Assembly: GCA_003280605.1 (NCBI GenBank)
Contig: QCEM01000006.1
Coordinates: 1 to 64,000 of the forward strand
DNA length: 64,000 bases
Reading direction: 5' to 3'
Source: SAR116 cluster bacterium AG-355-O21
GTDB lineage: Bacteria > Pseudomonadota > Alphaproteobacteria > Thalassobaculales > Thalassobaculaceae
The notes beneath the pieces were generated by a model, which was not told where the DNA came from, made no database searches, and saw nothing but the letters and a program-made list of their open reading frames with translations. A program made the translations under genes and the position numbers. This document shows, piece after piece, positions 23,322-33,313 of the stretch; within the stretch, counting starts at the first letter, position 1; the number at the start of each line of letters is the position of its first letter.

Positions 23322-24392
23322 CGCCGGCATCGCAACACTGGCCGGGGTTTGGCGCAGACGTTCCATGCGCACGGCAGGCAGCAGATACGCCCAACCGTCC
23401 GTCCGTTTGGTGAGGTTTTCCGCCTGGGTTTTGGCGGCCGGGCTAGCATCTTCCAGCGACCTGAAACGGAATCGCGCCCATTCAACCGGTGCCCCCTCGG
23501 CCGTGCGGCGTTGATCATCACGGGCAAAGTCGACCGTCACCTGCAAGCCTTCCTTGGTTTTGTAAATCGCGCTGCCAAGCGCCGGCTGGAAACGCAGTCC
23601 TGTTGCCGATCGCACATCATTGAAAACGTTAAATTCCAGTACCGCCGCCGAATTTTTGGGCAAAAATTCACTGGTCAGGGTGACATCATCGGCGATTTCC
23701 TGGAACCGAAATTTAGTGACCAGATTTTCATCGCGGACAACTGTCAGTCGGTCCCCTTGGCCGTCGATCAAGGCCGCCTCGACAATCTCATCGACGGCAA
23801 TATTGGTAATTTCGCGATTTAACCAATCCGCTGGTCCGGCCCGCAAATCAAGGTCACCCTCGGCCAACCAGCTTTGATTTTCCGCAGCTTTCCGCAAATA
23901 CACACGCGCTGGACCGCCGGCAGGATTGGCCCGCCGCTTACCAATCAAAGCGTCGAACACAGGCTCGCCCATCGGTCCAAGCACCGTCACCTGGCCGGCG
24001 CGCGACCCGGCAATGCTCAGATCGCGCAGGTCAATGCGTTTGAACCGAGCCGGATCTCGGGTTTTGGCCTCGATCACGGTGAGCTGATCAAGGCTCACCA
24101 ACAACCGCCGCAGCAGGTTTTGATCGACCGGGTAGCCATCGCGTTCACGAACGATCCAGGTTTCTGCTTGCCGGCTCAAAGTCGCTGTCTTGAAGGCACT
24201 GCCGGCAGCCCATGAAATGCGCACTTCGCTGATGGCCGCAAATTGGCTACCAAGGTCAGGGAACATTCGGGCGCTTGGCACCTCATCAACAATCATTGCC
24301 CGTCGATCAATTGCCGCCCAGCCGGCGACAAAGACCACGGCCCAGGTCACGGCGAACAGAATGGCCAGATGGCGATTTCCAGTCATGATCAT
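23310..24392 (-). CDS. DUF4340 domain-containing protein (locus A)
   Basis: 360 aa with N-terminal TM; resembles 45907..46941; directly downstream of a GldG-like gene. Confidence 0.85.
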   Translation of the reverse strand: MIMTGNRHLAILFAVTWAVVFVAGWAAIDRRAMIVDEVPSARMFPDLGSQFAAISEVRISWAAGSAFKTATLSRQAETWIVRERDGYPVDQNLLRRLLVSLDQLTVIEAKTRDPARFKRIDLRDLSIAGSRAGQVTVLGPMGEPVFDALIGKRRANPAGGPARVYLRKAAENQSWLAEGDLDLRAGPADWLNREITNIAVDEIVEAALIDGQGDRLTVVRDENLVTKFRFQEIADDVTLTSEFLPKNSAAVLEFNVFNDVRSATGLRFQPALGSAIYKTKEGLQVTVDFARDDQRRTAEGAPVEWARFRFRSLEDASPAAKTQAENLTKRTDGWAYLLPAVRMERLRQTPASVAMPAKSG

Positions 24393-24395
24393 CCC

Positions 24396-26351
24396 CTACT
24401 GGTGCACGGCATGGCGGGCCCGGTTTCGCCGCCGCCAAACAGACAATAACACCGCCAAAGCAGCCAATAACAAAGGCACCGCAGCGATATTTACAAACAA
24501 AAGCTTCTCGCGCAGGTCATCAAGATCTTCGCGCAGCGAACGTTGCACGGCCCGCAGATCGGCCCGCAACGACAACAGATCCCGCTGATAGCGATCAATC
24601 TGTTGGCGGTCTTGATCGCTGATCAGGGCGTTTGCCGTTGACGCCCCCTTGGCGGTTAACTCAGCAAGTTTTTTCTCGGTTTCCGACAACTTATCGCGCA
24701 GCTCTTGCTCTTTGGCGCGATATTTACCCTCGGCGGCACGTTTCAAATTTTCGACCACCGTGAAGGGGCGCTGGGAAAATCCCTGGCCGCGCAAATCCAA
24801 CAACGCGCTGTCACCGGCCAAAGCATCAAGCGCATTGACGATGAAAATGCCATTGCCGGCAACAGGCGTGACAACCTCACGACCAAAGAAGCTGCGGGTA
24901 TTGACCCAGAAACGATCAACCAACAGGTCAACATCCGCAAACACAATCAGGTCGATCTCGCCATTGGCCCGGTGGCCAACATCAACGGCCTGTCCTGCAT
25001 CATTCATGATCGCCGGCAGGCCATCTGGGCGGCCGTCCGGATAGGCGGAGCTCGCCGGCCCGGTTAAGCGTGCCGCAAGCGTTAAATTGCCAACCCCAGG
25101 TTTGAAATCACGCAACAGCCGGCGCGGGTCAACCCGTCCCATGATTTGTCCTGTCGACAATGTTGTCGAACCGGGGCTGGTGCGCACCAAAGGCTCAAAA
25201 ACCGTTGTCGCCGCAGGCAGCGATTCAATCACCGCGGCACTGCCAAGGGCCAAGGTTGAGACCCCCGAAGTAATTGGCGAGCCAGCATTAAAATTCGTCT
25301 CCCGCAAAATCAACCAGGGCAAATACGGCACCGGCGGCGCCCCTTGCGACATTGAAACACGGCGTGCCGTCAAGCGGTCGGCGGCAACTTCCAGCTCATT
25401 GATCTTGATCCCCCAGGCGGCCAAAAGATCGGCCGGGATGCTGTTGGCTTCCACCCCTGCCATGGTTGGGTTGCGACTGTTTTGGACTTCGATCTCAGCA
25501 TAGCTGTCGACAAGTGCGAAAACTTTACCGCCACCAAGCGCGAATTGATCGATTGCATAAAGCGTTTGTGGCGGCAGGTTTTTCGGATGCACCACCATCA
25601 ACACGGTCACATCTTCGGGGATCCGAGTCAGGTCAAGTTCCAACATCTTGGTATCGAAGAAATCTTCGATCTGCGCCATGATCGCAAAAGGCTTCACAGT
25701 TTCCTGTTGCCCTGTCTGCTGGTTGTAGGACGCCCGACCATTGATCGGCAGCGTGCTGATAATGCCGACAACGGTCCGCTCAACATGGCTCAAGCCGTAG
25801 ACGATTTTCGAAATATCATATTCTAAAAACGGCTCACGGTTGGGCTGCAGAAACGCAATCGCTTCCACATCATCGGTCGTGTTGGTCCCGACCAGGCCCA
25901 GAAATACGCCGTCCTCATCGCCACCTAACGGCACCTTTTGCAAGCCGTACGATACGGCCCTGTCCTCGGCTTCGGAAAATGGCGCGGGATCAATGATTTC
26001 AAGACGAATGCGGCCATTGGATAAGCTTGCATATTCTTGCAACAAATCTTTCACCCGCTGGGCATAGCTGCCAATTGCCGGGGCCGCCGCGGCGATGCTG
26101 CTGGAATAGAACAGACGCAGGGTGATCGGCTCGTCAATTTTGTTGATCACGTTTTGGCTGGCCGGTGACAGCGTGTACAAGCGTTGTGCCGTCAAATCCA
26201 AGCGCCAGCTGGTGGACACCGAGGTCGCCAGAAGATTGAGCGCTAAAAACAGCACCAAAACGAGACTCAGCGCGACAGCTGTCCGGCGGCCCAAAGTGGA
26301 CAATAAAGGCGATTGCGGCGTTGTCATCTCAGGCAGCCTTCTCAAGATCAA
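24396..26351 (-). CDS. GldG family protein, ABC-type uncharacterised auxiliary component (locus A)
   Basis: LYTLSPASQNVINKIDEPITLRLFYS, FLEYDISKIVYGLSHVERTVVGIISTLPING, C-terminal coiled coil plus TM. Confidence 0.88.
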   Translation of the reverse strand: MILRRLPEMTTPQSPLLSTLGRRTAVALSLVLVLFLALNLLATSVSTSWRLDLTAQRLYTLSPASQNVINKIDEPITLRLFYSSSIAAAAPAIGSYAQRVKDLLQEYASLSNGRIRLEIIDPAPFSEAEDRAVSYGLQKVPLGGDEDGVFLGLVGTNTTDDVEAIAFLQPNREPFLEYDISKIVYGLSHVERTVVGIISTLPINGRASYNQQTGQQETVKPFAIMAQIEDFFDTKMLELDLTRIPEDVTVLMVVHPKNLPPQTLYAIDQFALGGGKVFALVDSYAEIEVQNSRNPTMAGVEANSIPADLLAAWGIKINELEVAADRLTARRVSMSQGAPPVPYLPWLILRETNFNAGSPITSGVSTLALGSAAVIESLPAATTVFEPLVRTSPGSTTLSTGQIMGRVDPRRLLRDFKPGVGNLTLAARLTGPASSAYPDGRPDGLPAIMNDAGQAVDVGHRANGEIDLIVFADVDLLVDRFWVNTRSFFGREVVTPVAGNGIFIVNALDALAGDSALLDLRGQGFSQRPFTVVENLKRAAEGKYRAKEQELRDKLSETEKKLAELTAKGASTANALISDQDRQQIDRYQRDLLSLRADLRAVQRSLREDLDDLREKLLFVNIAAVPLLLAALAVLLSVWRRRNRARHAVHQ

Positions 26352-27063
26352 GGATCAACGCATTGGCATACAGCGCCAAGCCGATGATTGAGGCGAAATA
26401 GATGAAGTCGCGGAAATCAATGACGCCGCGTTGAATGGCTTGAAAATGGCTCAGAAAACCGAGCCCGTTGACCAGCTCAATCAGCATCGGTGGTGCCCAA
26501 TTGGCAAAAAACTCAATCACAATTGGGCTGCCCGCCAAGGTCAGAACGAAACAGATGGTGGTGGTCAACACAAAGGCGATCACTTGATTTTTGGTGCTCG
26601 CCGAAATCATCGAGCCGATGGCCATGAACGCCCCGGCCATCAAGAAACTGGCCACATAGGAGGCAACGATCACGCCATTGTCGGGATCACCAAGGTAATT
26701 GACGGTTAGCCAGATCGGCGCCGTCAGGGCCAAAGCAATGCCTGTGAACACCCAGGCCGCGAGATATTTACCAAGCACGGCTTGGGTCATGGTGATCGGC
26801 ATGGTCAGCAGTAATTCAATGGATCCCGTGCGCCGCTCCTCTGCCCAAAGTCGCATCGATAATGCCGGCACCAAAAACAGATATAGCCAGGGGTGAAAAC
26901 TGAAAAACGCCTGTAGGTCGGCTTGATCGCGTTCCATAAAGCTGCCGACAAAAAATGTCAGTGTTCCCGCCAGCACCAGAAAGATGATGATGAAAATATA
27001 CGCCAAGGGGGTGGCGAAATAGGCTGCCAACTCGCGCCTAAAAATCAGTCCGATGTTACGCAT
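26329..27063 (-). CDS. ABC transporter permease, GldF/ABC-2 type (locus A)
   Basis: HPWLYLFLVPALSMRLWAEERRTGSIELLLTMPITMTQAVLGKYLAAW; six TM. Confidence 0.9.
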   Translation of the reverse strand: MRNIGLIFRRELAAYFATPLAYIFIIIFLVLAGTLTFFVGSFMERDQADLQAFFSFHPWLYLFLVPALSMRLWAEERRTGSIELLLTMPITMTQAVLGKYLAAWVFTGIALALTAPIWLTVNYLGDPDNGVIVASYVASFLMAGAFMAIGSMISASTKNQVIAFVLTTTICFVLTLAGSPIVIEFFANWAPPMLIELVNGLGFLSHFQAIQRGVIDFRDFIYFASIIGLALYANALILDLEKAA

Positions 27064-27781
27064 TACCGGTCACCTCGCGAAAGACTTCATCAAGACTGCC
27101 CTTGCAGGAGCGTGCGGCTAATTCCGTCGGCGTGCCGTCGACCAATATTTTACCACCGGCGATGATCATCGCTCGCGAGCAGACGGCGTCAACTTCTTCC
27201 AAAATATGCGTCGAGATAATGATCGATTTTTCGGCCGCCATTTCAGTGATCAATTTTCGGACACCGAATTTTTGGTTTGGGTCGAGGCCATCGGTTGGCT
27301 CGTCAAGGATCAACACAGGTGGGTTATGCAGCAGCGCCTGCGCCAGGCCAACCCGCCGCTTAAAGCCTTTCGAAAGTGTATCGATAGGTTGTTCGGCAAC
27401 CTCGGCAAGCTCGGTCATGGCCATGGCGGCATCGACACGCTTGCGCCGTTCAGCACCGTCGAAGCCACGAATCCCGGCAACAAAGCCAAGAAACCCGCGG
27501 GCCGTCATATCAGGGTATGCAGGCGCCCCTTCGGGCAAATAACCGATCGCCGTTTTGACCGCGATTGGGTCGCGCGCCACATCAAACCCTTCGACAATCG
27601 CGGTTCCTGAACTGGGGGTCAAAAACCCGGTAATCATTTTCATGGTTGTCGACTTACCGGCACCGTTCGGGCCAAGAAAGCCAAGGACCTCTCCCCGACC
27701 CACCTGAAAACTCAAATTATCGACGACTGTCTTGGTGCCGAATGTCTTGGTTAATTCGACAGTTTCAATGACCGCGCTCAT
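27056..27781 (-). CDS. ABC transporter ATP-binding protein (GldA-like, locus A)
   Basis: Walker A LGPNGAGKSTTMKMI, LSKGFKRRVGLAQALLHNPPVLILDEPTDGLDP; likely start MSAVIETVELTKTFG at 27781. Confidence 0.92.
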   Translation of the reverse strand: MSAVIETVELTKTFGTKTVVDNLSFQVGRGEVLGFLGPNGAGKSTTMKMITGFLTPSSGTAIVEGFDVARDPIAVKTAIGYLPEGAPAYPDMTARGFLGFVAGIRGFDGAERRKRVDAAMAMTELAEVAEQPIDTLSKGFKRRVGLAQALLHNPPVLILDEPTDGLDPNQKFGVRKLITEMAAEKSIIISTHILEEVDAVCSRAMIIAGGKILVDGTPTELAARSCKGSLDEVFREVTGNA

Positions 27782-27863
27782 TTTGGTCTCTCCGCAACAT
27801 CGGGCCGCTGCACCAGCGCCGAGCCCTGTTCGATCAGTGGATTTAAACAATCGCCCACAAAAT

Positions 27864-28418
27864 TCAAGTACGAGCCATAAAAACCAACCGCGCCGCACCA
27901 TAGCGGCGTTCGTCAATAACCGCAAAACCAGCCACCGCGGCAAGCGCCTCTTTGGCTGCGAGTTCCAGCACAACCATGCAGTCATCTGCCAACCAGCCGG
28001 CCTGGTCTAAGGCGGTGATGGCAATCGGCCCAAGCCCCTGATGATAGGGCGGGTCAAGCAGCAGCAGGTTGCCCTGTGTTGGCGGTCGCGGCGGCGGCCG
28101 GGTGACATCGGCCATGATCACGGTGACAGTATCATCGACGCCAAGCCGCCGGCAGTTGCCTCGCAAACTGGCCAAAGCATCGCCGGCTTTTTCGATGAAA
28201 ACCACATGCGCCGCACCGCGTGATAAGGCCTCCAAGCCAAGCGCCCCGGTACCGGCGCAGCCGTCAATCACACAGGTGCCGTGCAAGGACCGCTTATGCC
28301 GGCCATTCTCAAGCAAGTTGAACAGCGCCTCACGGGCCCGGTCCGAGGTTGGCCGGACAGTGTTACCAGGTGGTGCCTGCAGGGCCGCACCCCTATGCCG
28401 GCCGGCGACGATTCGCAT
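27864..28418 (-). CDS. rsmD: 16S rRNA (guanine(966)-N(2))-methyltransferase
   Basis: MRIVAGRHRGAALQAPPGNTVRPTSDRAREALFNLL, LLLDPPYHQGLG. Confidence 0.94.
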   Translation of the reverse strand: MRIVAGRHRGAALQAPPGNTVRPTSDRAREALFNLLENGRHKRSLHGTCVIDGCAGTGALGLEALSRGAAHVVFIEKAGDALASLRGNCRRLGVDDTVTVIMADVTRPPPRPPTQGNLLLLDPPYHQGLGPIAITALDQAGWLADDCMVVLELAAKEALAAVAGFAVIDERRYGAARLVFMART

Positions 28419-29304
28419 GGCCAGGTCGCGGTTTACGCACAGATTTTGCTTTTGCCGGTGCCGATTTTTGGCCGCCTGCCGGGCCTGACGGTTTCGCCTT
28501 GGCGGTCAATACAGGGCGTCTTTTTTTCGCGCTGGCGGTGCCGGTTGCAGCAGCACTGCTCAGTCCCAATTGATCTTTCAGCACCCGCCGTTTGACTTCA
28601 TCAACATCGCCGGCGGCCAACTGCCCGAGCGCAAAAGGCCCGTAGGAGATCCGAATCAAACGGTTCACCGGATAGCCGAGATGCTCCATCAGTTTTCGGA
28701 TTTCGCGGTTTTTACCTTCACGCAGCCCGATCGTTAGCCACGCGTTGGTTGCCGCCTGACTTTCAAGGCTGGCCTGCACCGGTCCATAGCGCTGACCATC
28801 GATTTCAATGCCGCCGGCCAGCGCATTCAACCGCGCCTGATCGACGCGGCCATAGACGCGAACGCGGTATTTGCGCAACCAGCCAGTGGCCGGCAGCTCT
28901 AAATAACGGGCCAAGGCGCCGTCATTGGTAAGCAATAACAAACCTTCGGAGTCCACATCCAAGCGGCCCACGGAAACCACCCGCGGTAAGCTTTCCGGCA
29001 AGCTCGAGAAGACTGTTGGCCGATCGTCATGATCGCGGGTTGAGGTCACCAAACCGCGCTTCTTGTGGAAACGCCACAGCCGCGGCGGTTCAATCACCGG
29101 CAGCGGTGCCCCATCAACTTCGATCTGACTGCTATCGGTCACGATCACCGCCGGGCCGGTGAGCACATTGCCGTCAACCGCGACACGGCCGGCGATGATC
29201 AAGCGCTCCGCATCACGGCGCGAGCATACCCCGGCACGCGCCAAACGTTTGGCGATCCGTTCCGGCCCGCGGGCCTCATCAAAAAGCGACTTGAGCTCTA
29301 CCAT
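28393..29304 (-). CDS. rluB: Ribosomal large-subunit pseudouridine synthase, RluB/RsuA family
   Basis: S4 domain ERIAKRLARAGVCSRRDAERLI, SVGRLDVDSEGLLLLTNDG, EGKNREIRKLMEHLGYPVNRLIRISYG. Confidence 0.92.
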   Translation of the reverse strand: MVELKSLFDEARGPERIAKRLARAGVCSRRDAERLIIAGRVAVDGNVLTGPAVIVTDSSQIEVDGAPLPVIEPPRLWRFHKKRGLVTSTRDHDDRPTVFSSLPESLPRVVSVGRLDVDSEGLLLLTNDGALARYLELPATGWLRKYRVRVYGRVDQARLNALAGGIEIDGQRYGPVQASLESQAATNAWLTIGLREGKNREIRKLMEHLGYPVNRLIRISYGPFALGQLAAGDVDEVKRRVLKDQLGLSSAAATGTASAKKRRPVLTAKAKPSGPAGGQKSAPAKAKSVRKPRPGHANRRRPA

Positions 29305-29326
29305 GGTTCGCTGTTTATCTTGTTCT

Positions 29327-29800
29327 ATGAACCAAAGCAACGACACCCGTTTAAACGCGCCACCGATGGCGCTCGCCCTTGACGCCGCAGAACACGCGGC
29401 AGCACACGGCGACGTGCCTGTTGGTGCGGTCATTATCGACCGTCAACAATCTGCCATTTTGGCCATCACAGGTAACCGGGTTGAGATTGACAACGATCCA
29501 TGCGGCCATGCTGAAATCCTGGCGTTGCGCGCCGCGGCGGCGATTTTAGGCACAGCACGACTGGTCAATTGTGATCTTTACGTCACCCTAGAGCCCTGTG
29601 CGATGTGCGCACAAGCAATCGCGTTGGCGCGGATACGGCGGCTGTATTTCGGAGCTTATGATCCGAAAGGCGGCGGTGTTGAGCATGGCGCCCGTATTTT
29701 TCAGCAAGCGACCTGCCATCACCGTCCGGAAGTTTATGGCGGCATCAAGGAAGCACAGGCAGCGGCATTGCTGAAAAAATTTTTTGCGAGCCTGCGCTGA
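29327..29800 (+). CDS. tadA: tRNA-specific adenosine deaminase / nucleoside deaminase
   Basis: CGHAEILALRAAA, LYVTLEPCAMCAQAI; start MNQSNDTRLNAPPMALAL. Confidence 0.92.
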   Translation: MNQSNDTRLNAPPMALALDAAEHAAAHGDVPVGAVIIDRQQSAILAITGNRVEIDNDPCGHAEILALRAAAAILGTARLVNCDLYVTLEPCAMCAQAIALARIRRLYFGAYDPKGGGVEHGARIFQQATCHHRPEVYGGIKEAQAAALLKKFFASLR

Positions 29801-29904
29801 CCCTAGATGGCGGGCAATATGCGATGTGAAAACGCCGGCAATGCTTGCCTTCCATGAGCGCCCGTCTTATGTCCAGGGGACGGATGAAACAACGGAGCCT
29901 CCCG

Positions 29905-31248
29905 ATGGCCGATGATCGCGATACTGAACTTCTCACTGACTTGATTTCGGCGGCCCGCAAAGCCGGGGCCGACGGCGCTGATGCCGTTTATGCGCGCGGT
30001 CAGTCACAGTCCGTTAGTCAGCGGCTGGGCACCCCTGAAGCAATCGAACGTTCCGAGGAGAATGATATCGGCCTGCGGGTTTTCATTGGCCGTCAGCAAG
30101 CCTGTGTCTCCAGCTCCGACGTCAGTCCGGCAGCGCTCACAGGCCTTGCCGAGCGAGCCGTCGCCATGGCCAAGGTGGCGCCTGAGGACCCTTACGCACG
30201 ACTGGCGACCGCCGCCGAGGTGACAGGCGCGCCGCCGGAGTTGGAAATGTATGATCCGACCGAACCGCATGCCGATGACCTGCGCGATCGGGCGTCAGCG
30301 GCCGAGGACGCGGCCCGCGCCGTCGATGGGGTGACCAATTCTGAAGGGGCGGAGGCCGGTTGGGGCTTAACCGATGTCACCATCGCCGCCAGCAATGGTT
30401 TCCTCGGGCGTTATCGGCGTTCCAGCCATTACGTCAGCGCCTCGGTCTTGGCAGGCAGCGGGCAAGCCATGGAACGCGATTATGATTATGACGCCAAAGT
30501 ATTTTTAAGCGACCTTGGCGATGCCGCCAGCATTGGCCGCAATGCCGGCCAACGGGCGGTCCGGCGCTTAGGTGCAAAAAGCCCAAAAACCGGCAGCTTG
30601 CCTGTGGTTTTTGATAAGCGCGCCAGTGCCAGCCTGTTGCGGCATTTTGCATCGGCCGTGAACGGTGCGGCAGTCGCACGTGGAACCAGCTTTTTAAAGG
30701 ACGCGCTTGGCACCCAGGTGTTTGCCCAAGGGATCGATGTGGTCGATGACCCACACCGCGCCCGTGGCTTTAAATCACGGCCCTTTGATGCCGAAGGCGT
30801 GGCCACAAACCACAGTGCCATCGTCACCAATGGGACGCTTCAAAGCTGGTTTTTAGATTTGGCAACCGCGACGCAATTAGCGACAACCACCACAGGTCAC
30901 GCCAGCCGCGGTGTCGGCGGCCCGCCAAGTCCGTCGCCCAGTAACCTTTACATCGCCGCCGGCGCACAAAGCCTGGCGGCAATGATCGCCGACATCAAGG
31001 AAGGTATCTTGGTCAACGAATTGATGGGCATGAGCATTAGCATCGTTACCGGCGATTACAGCCGCGGGGCCGCAGGATTTTGGATCGAAAATGGTCAGAT
31101 TACCCATCCCATCAGCGAAGCGACCATCGCCGGCAATTTAAAAGAAATGTTTGCCAATTTAACCGCCGCCGACGATCTTGAGTTTAAATACGGCGTCGAT
31201 GCTCCAAGCCTGCGGGTTGATGGCATGACAGTGGCCGGATCAAACTAA
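29905..31248 (+). CDS. pmbA: TldD/PmbA family metalloprotease component
   Basis: FDKRASASLLRHFASAVNG, TGHASRGVGGPPSPSPSNLYI, GDYSRGAAGFWIENGQITHPISEATIAGNL. Confidence 0.92.
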   Translation: MADDRDTELLTDLISAARKAGADGADAVYARGQSQSVSQRLGTPEAIERSEENDIGLRVFIGRQQACVSSSDVSPAALTGLAERAVAMAKVAPEDPYARLATAAEVTGAPPELEMYDPTEPHADDLRDRASAAEDAARAVDGVTNSEGAEAGWGLTDVTIAASNGFLGRYRRSSHYVSASVLAGSGQAMERDYDYDAKVFLSDLGDAASIGRNAGQRAVRRLGAKSPKTGSLPVVFDKRASASLLRHFASAVNGAAVARGTSFLKDALGTQVFAQGIDVVDDPHRARGFKSRPFDAEGVATNHSAIVTNGTLQSWFLDLATATQLATTTTGHASRGVGGPPSPSPSNLYIAAGAQSLAAMIADIKEGILVNELMGMSISIVTGDYSRGAAGFWIENGQITHPISEATIAGNLKEMFANLTAADDLEFKYGVDAPSLRVDGMTVAGSN

Positions 31249-31316
31249 CCTGGACCAGGCTATCGGCGCTGCCGAAAAACAGCGCTGAGGAATGCGGAAA
31301 CCTGGGAGAAAATGGC

Positions 31317-32024
31317 GTGTTGAAGACCTTCACCGGATCGCCGATTGGGCGCGCCATCTGCGGCGCACTCATCGCTTTGATTATCCGTGCGGTCAAAGTC
31401 AGCACCCGCTGGCAGGTGTTACACGAAAATCGCCGGGACGCGCTGTTTGCTTCCGGCCAGCCGTTCATCGTCGCCTTTTGGCATAACCGCATCATGATGA
31501 TGGTGGCGATCTGGCCACCCCAGCAACCTGCCGCCTTGCTGCAATCACCGCACCGCGACGGCCAGCTGATGAGCAACGCCATCAACCGCTTTGGCATTCG
31601 GACCATCTGGGGATCATCTTCGAAAGGCGGCAGTGCAGGCTTGCGTGGTATGATCAAGGCCCTGAAAAAAGGAGAGCATGTGGCCATCACGCCCGATGGC
31701 CCGCGAGGACCAAGAATGCGCTGTCACCCAGGCGTCATTGCCCTTGCACGCCTAAGCGGCGCGCCAATCGTGCCAGTGACGTATAGCTGTTCACGGCAGT
31801 GGATTTTGAACACCTGGGATCAGTTTATCTTTGCCAAGCCCTTTGGCCGGGCGGCATTGGCTTGGGGCGAGGCCATCAGCGTACCCGACGACCTTGATGC
31901 CGACGATTTTGAAACCTATCGCCTGAAGGTCGAGCAGGCCATGAACGCGCTGGTCAAGGAAGCCGATGATGCGGTCGGGGCCGCCGCCATTGACCCGGCA
32001 CCGATTACCGAGAAGACAGCGTAA
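31317..32024 (+). CDS. Lysophospholipid acyltransferase family protein (DUF374-like)
   Basis: FIVAFWHNRIMMM, SPHRDGQLMSNAINRFGI, VAITPDGPRGPRMRCHPGVIALARLSGAPIVPV. Confidence 0.9.
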   Translation: MLKTFTGSPIGRAICGALIALIIRAVKVSTRWQVLHENRRDALFASGQPFIVAFWHNRIMMMVAIWPPQQPAALLQSPHRDGQLMSNAINRFGIRTIWGSSSKGGSAGLRGMIKALKKGEHVAITPDGPRGPRMRCHPGVIALARLSGAPIVPVTYSCSRQWILNTWDQFIFAKPFGRAALAWGEAISVPDDLDADDFETYRLKVEQAMNALVKEADDAVGAAAIDPAPITEKTA

Positions 32025-33313
32025 TGTGGATGCCTGTTTATCGTGGCTTAAGCATCCTTGCCGGCCCCCTGATCAAAGCCATCTTGGAGCGCCGGGTGGC
32101 GGCCGGCAAGGAAGACCCACACCGCCTAGGGGAGCGCCGCGGCCTGGCCACGCAACAACGACCTGCGCATAAGACGGTGGTCTGGATCCATGCTGCCAGT
32201 GTCGGTGAAAGCGTTTCAGCGCTGCCGCTCATCGATCATATCTTGATCAATGATGCAGATGCTTTCGTGGTTTTAACCAGCGGCACGTTGAGTTCCGCCC
32301 GCCTGATGGCCAATCGCCTGCCGGAGCGTGCCGTCCATCAATTCGCACCGCTGGACCGACCTCGTTGGGTGCGCCGTTTTTTGTCCCATTGGCAGCCGAC
32401 GGTCGTCACCTTCATCGAGAGTGAGATCTGGCCAAACATGATCGTCGAGGCGAAAGCGGCCGGCTTGCCGGTGATTTTGGTCAATGGCCGAATGTCCGTG
32501 AAATCGTTCAAACAATGGCACCGCTGGCGGCGGCTATCACAAGCTTTATTCCCTAAAATTGATTTGGTTCTGGCGGTGGATGACAGCGCCGCAACGCATT
32601 TTTCAGCGCTTGGTGCGCGCCAAGTCGCGGTGAGCGGCAATCTGAAATTAGCCTCACCGCCGTTGCCGCTGATCAGCGCCGATCACCACGCTTTTATCGC
32701 CGCGCTTGGGGATCGGCCAATCTGGCTTGCGGCCAGCACCCACCCGGGCGAAGATGACATCGTTTTGGCCGCCCATGCGCACTTGGTCCAGGCGCATCCG
32801 GATTTGCTGACCGTCATTGTGCCGCGCCACCCCAACCGCGGCGGTGAAATTCGTGACATGGCGACGGCATCAGGTTTCAGCGCGGTACAACGCAGTGAAG
32901 GCCGCTTACCAACGCCGCAAACAGCCATTTATGTGGCCGACACCCTTGGCGAGATTGCGGTCTTTTTTGCCGCCGCGCCGATTGTCTTCGTGGCCGGCTC
33001 ACTGGTCCCCGTTGGTGGCCATAATCCGTTGGAGCCATGCCATTTTGACTGCGCCGTTCTGTTCGGCCCGTTAATGCATAAAAACGCCGCCATAGCCCGC
33101 CGCCTTCTTGCCTGCGGCGGCGCCATTGAAGTCAGTGATGCAGCAGACCTTGCCAGACAGGTCGGAAGGCTGCTGACAGACCCCGAACTGGGCCATATTC
33201 AGGCGGCGGCAGCGGCCACCGAAGCACGCCGGAATATTGATTTGATCGGCACCATTTATAACCAAGTGGCCGCTTTCCTGAAGCCATCGGGACAACACCA
33301 TGAAGGCCCCTGA
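32024..33313 (+). CDS. waaA: 3-deoxy-D-manno-octulosonic acid transferase
   Basis: VWIHAASVGESVSALPLI, ESEIWPNMI, LVPVGGHNPLEP. Confidence 0.93.
   Translation: MWMPVYRGLSILAGPLIKAILERRVAAGKEDPHRLGERRGLATQQRPAHKTVVWIHAASVGESVSALPLIDHILINDADAFVVLTSGTLSSARLMANRLPERAVHQFAPLDRPRWVRRFLSHWQPTVVTFIESEIWPNMIVEAKAAGLPVILVNGRMSVKSFKQWHRWRRLSQALFPKIDLVLAVDDSAATHFSALGARQVAVSGNLKLASPPLPLISADHHAFIAALGDRPIWLAASTHPGEDDIVLAAHAHLVQAHPDLLTVIVPRHPNRGGEIRDMATASGFSAVQRSEGRLPTPQTAIYVADTLGEIAVFFAAAPIVFVAGSLVPVGGHNPLEPCHFDCAVLFGPLMHKNAAIARRLLACGGAIEVSDAADLARQVGRLLTDPELGHIQAAAAATEARRNIDLIGTIYNQVAAFLKPSGQHHEGP

Noticed and set aside
23310-27781. Gliding motility machinery
   Set aside because: Only GldA/F/G-like and DUF4340 parts are present, with no GldK/L/M/N or SprA; the Gld names reflect homology only
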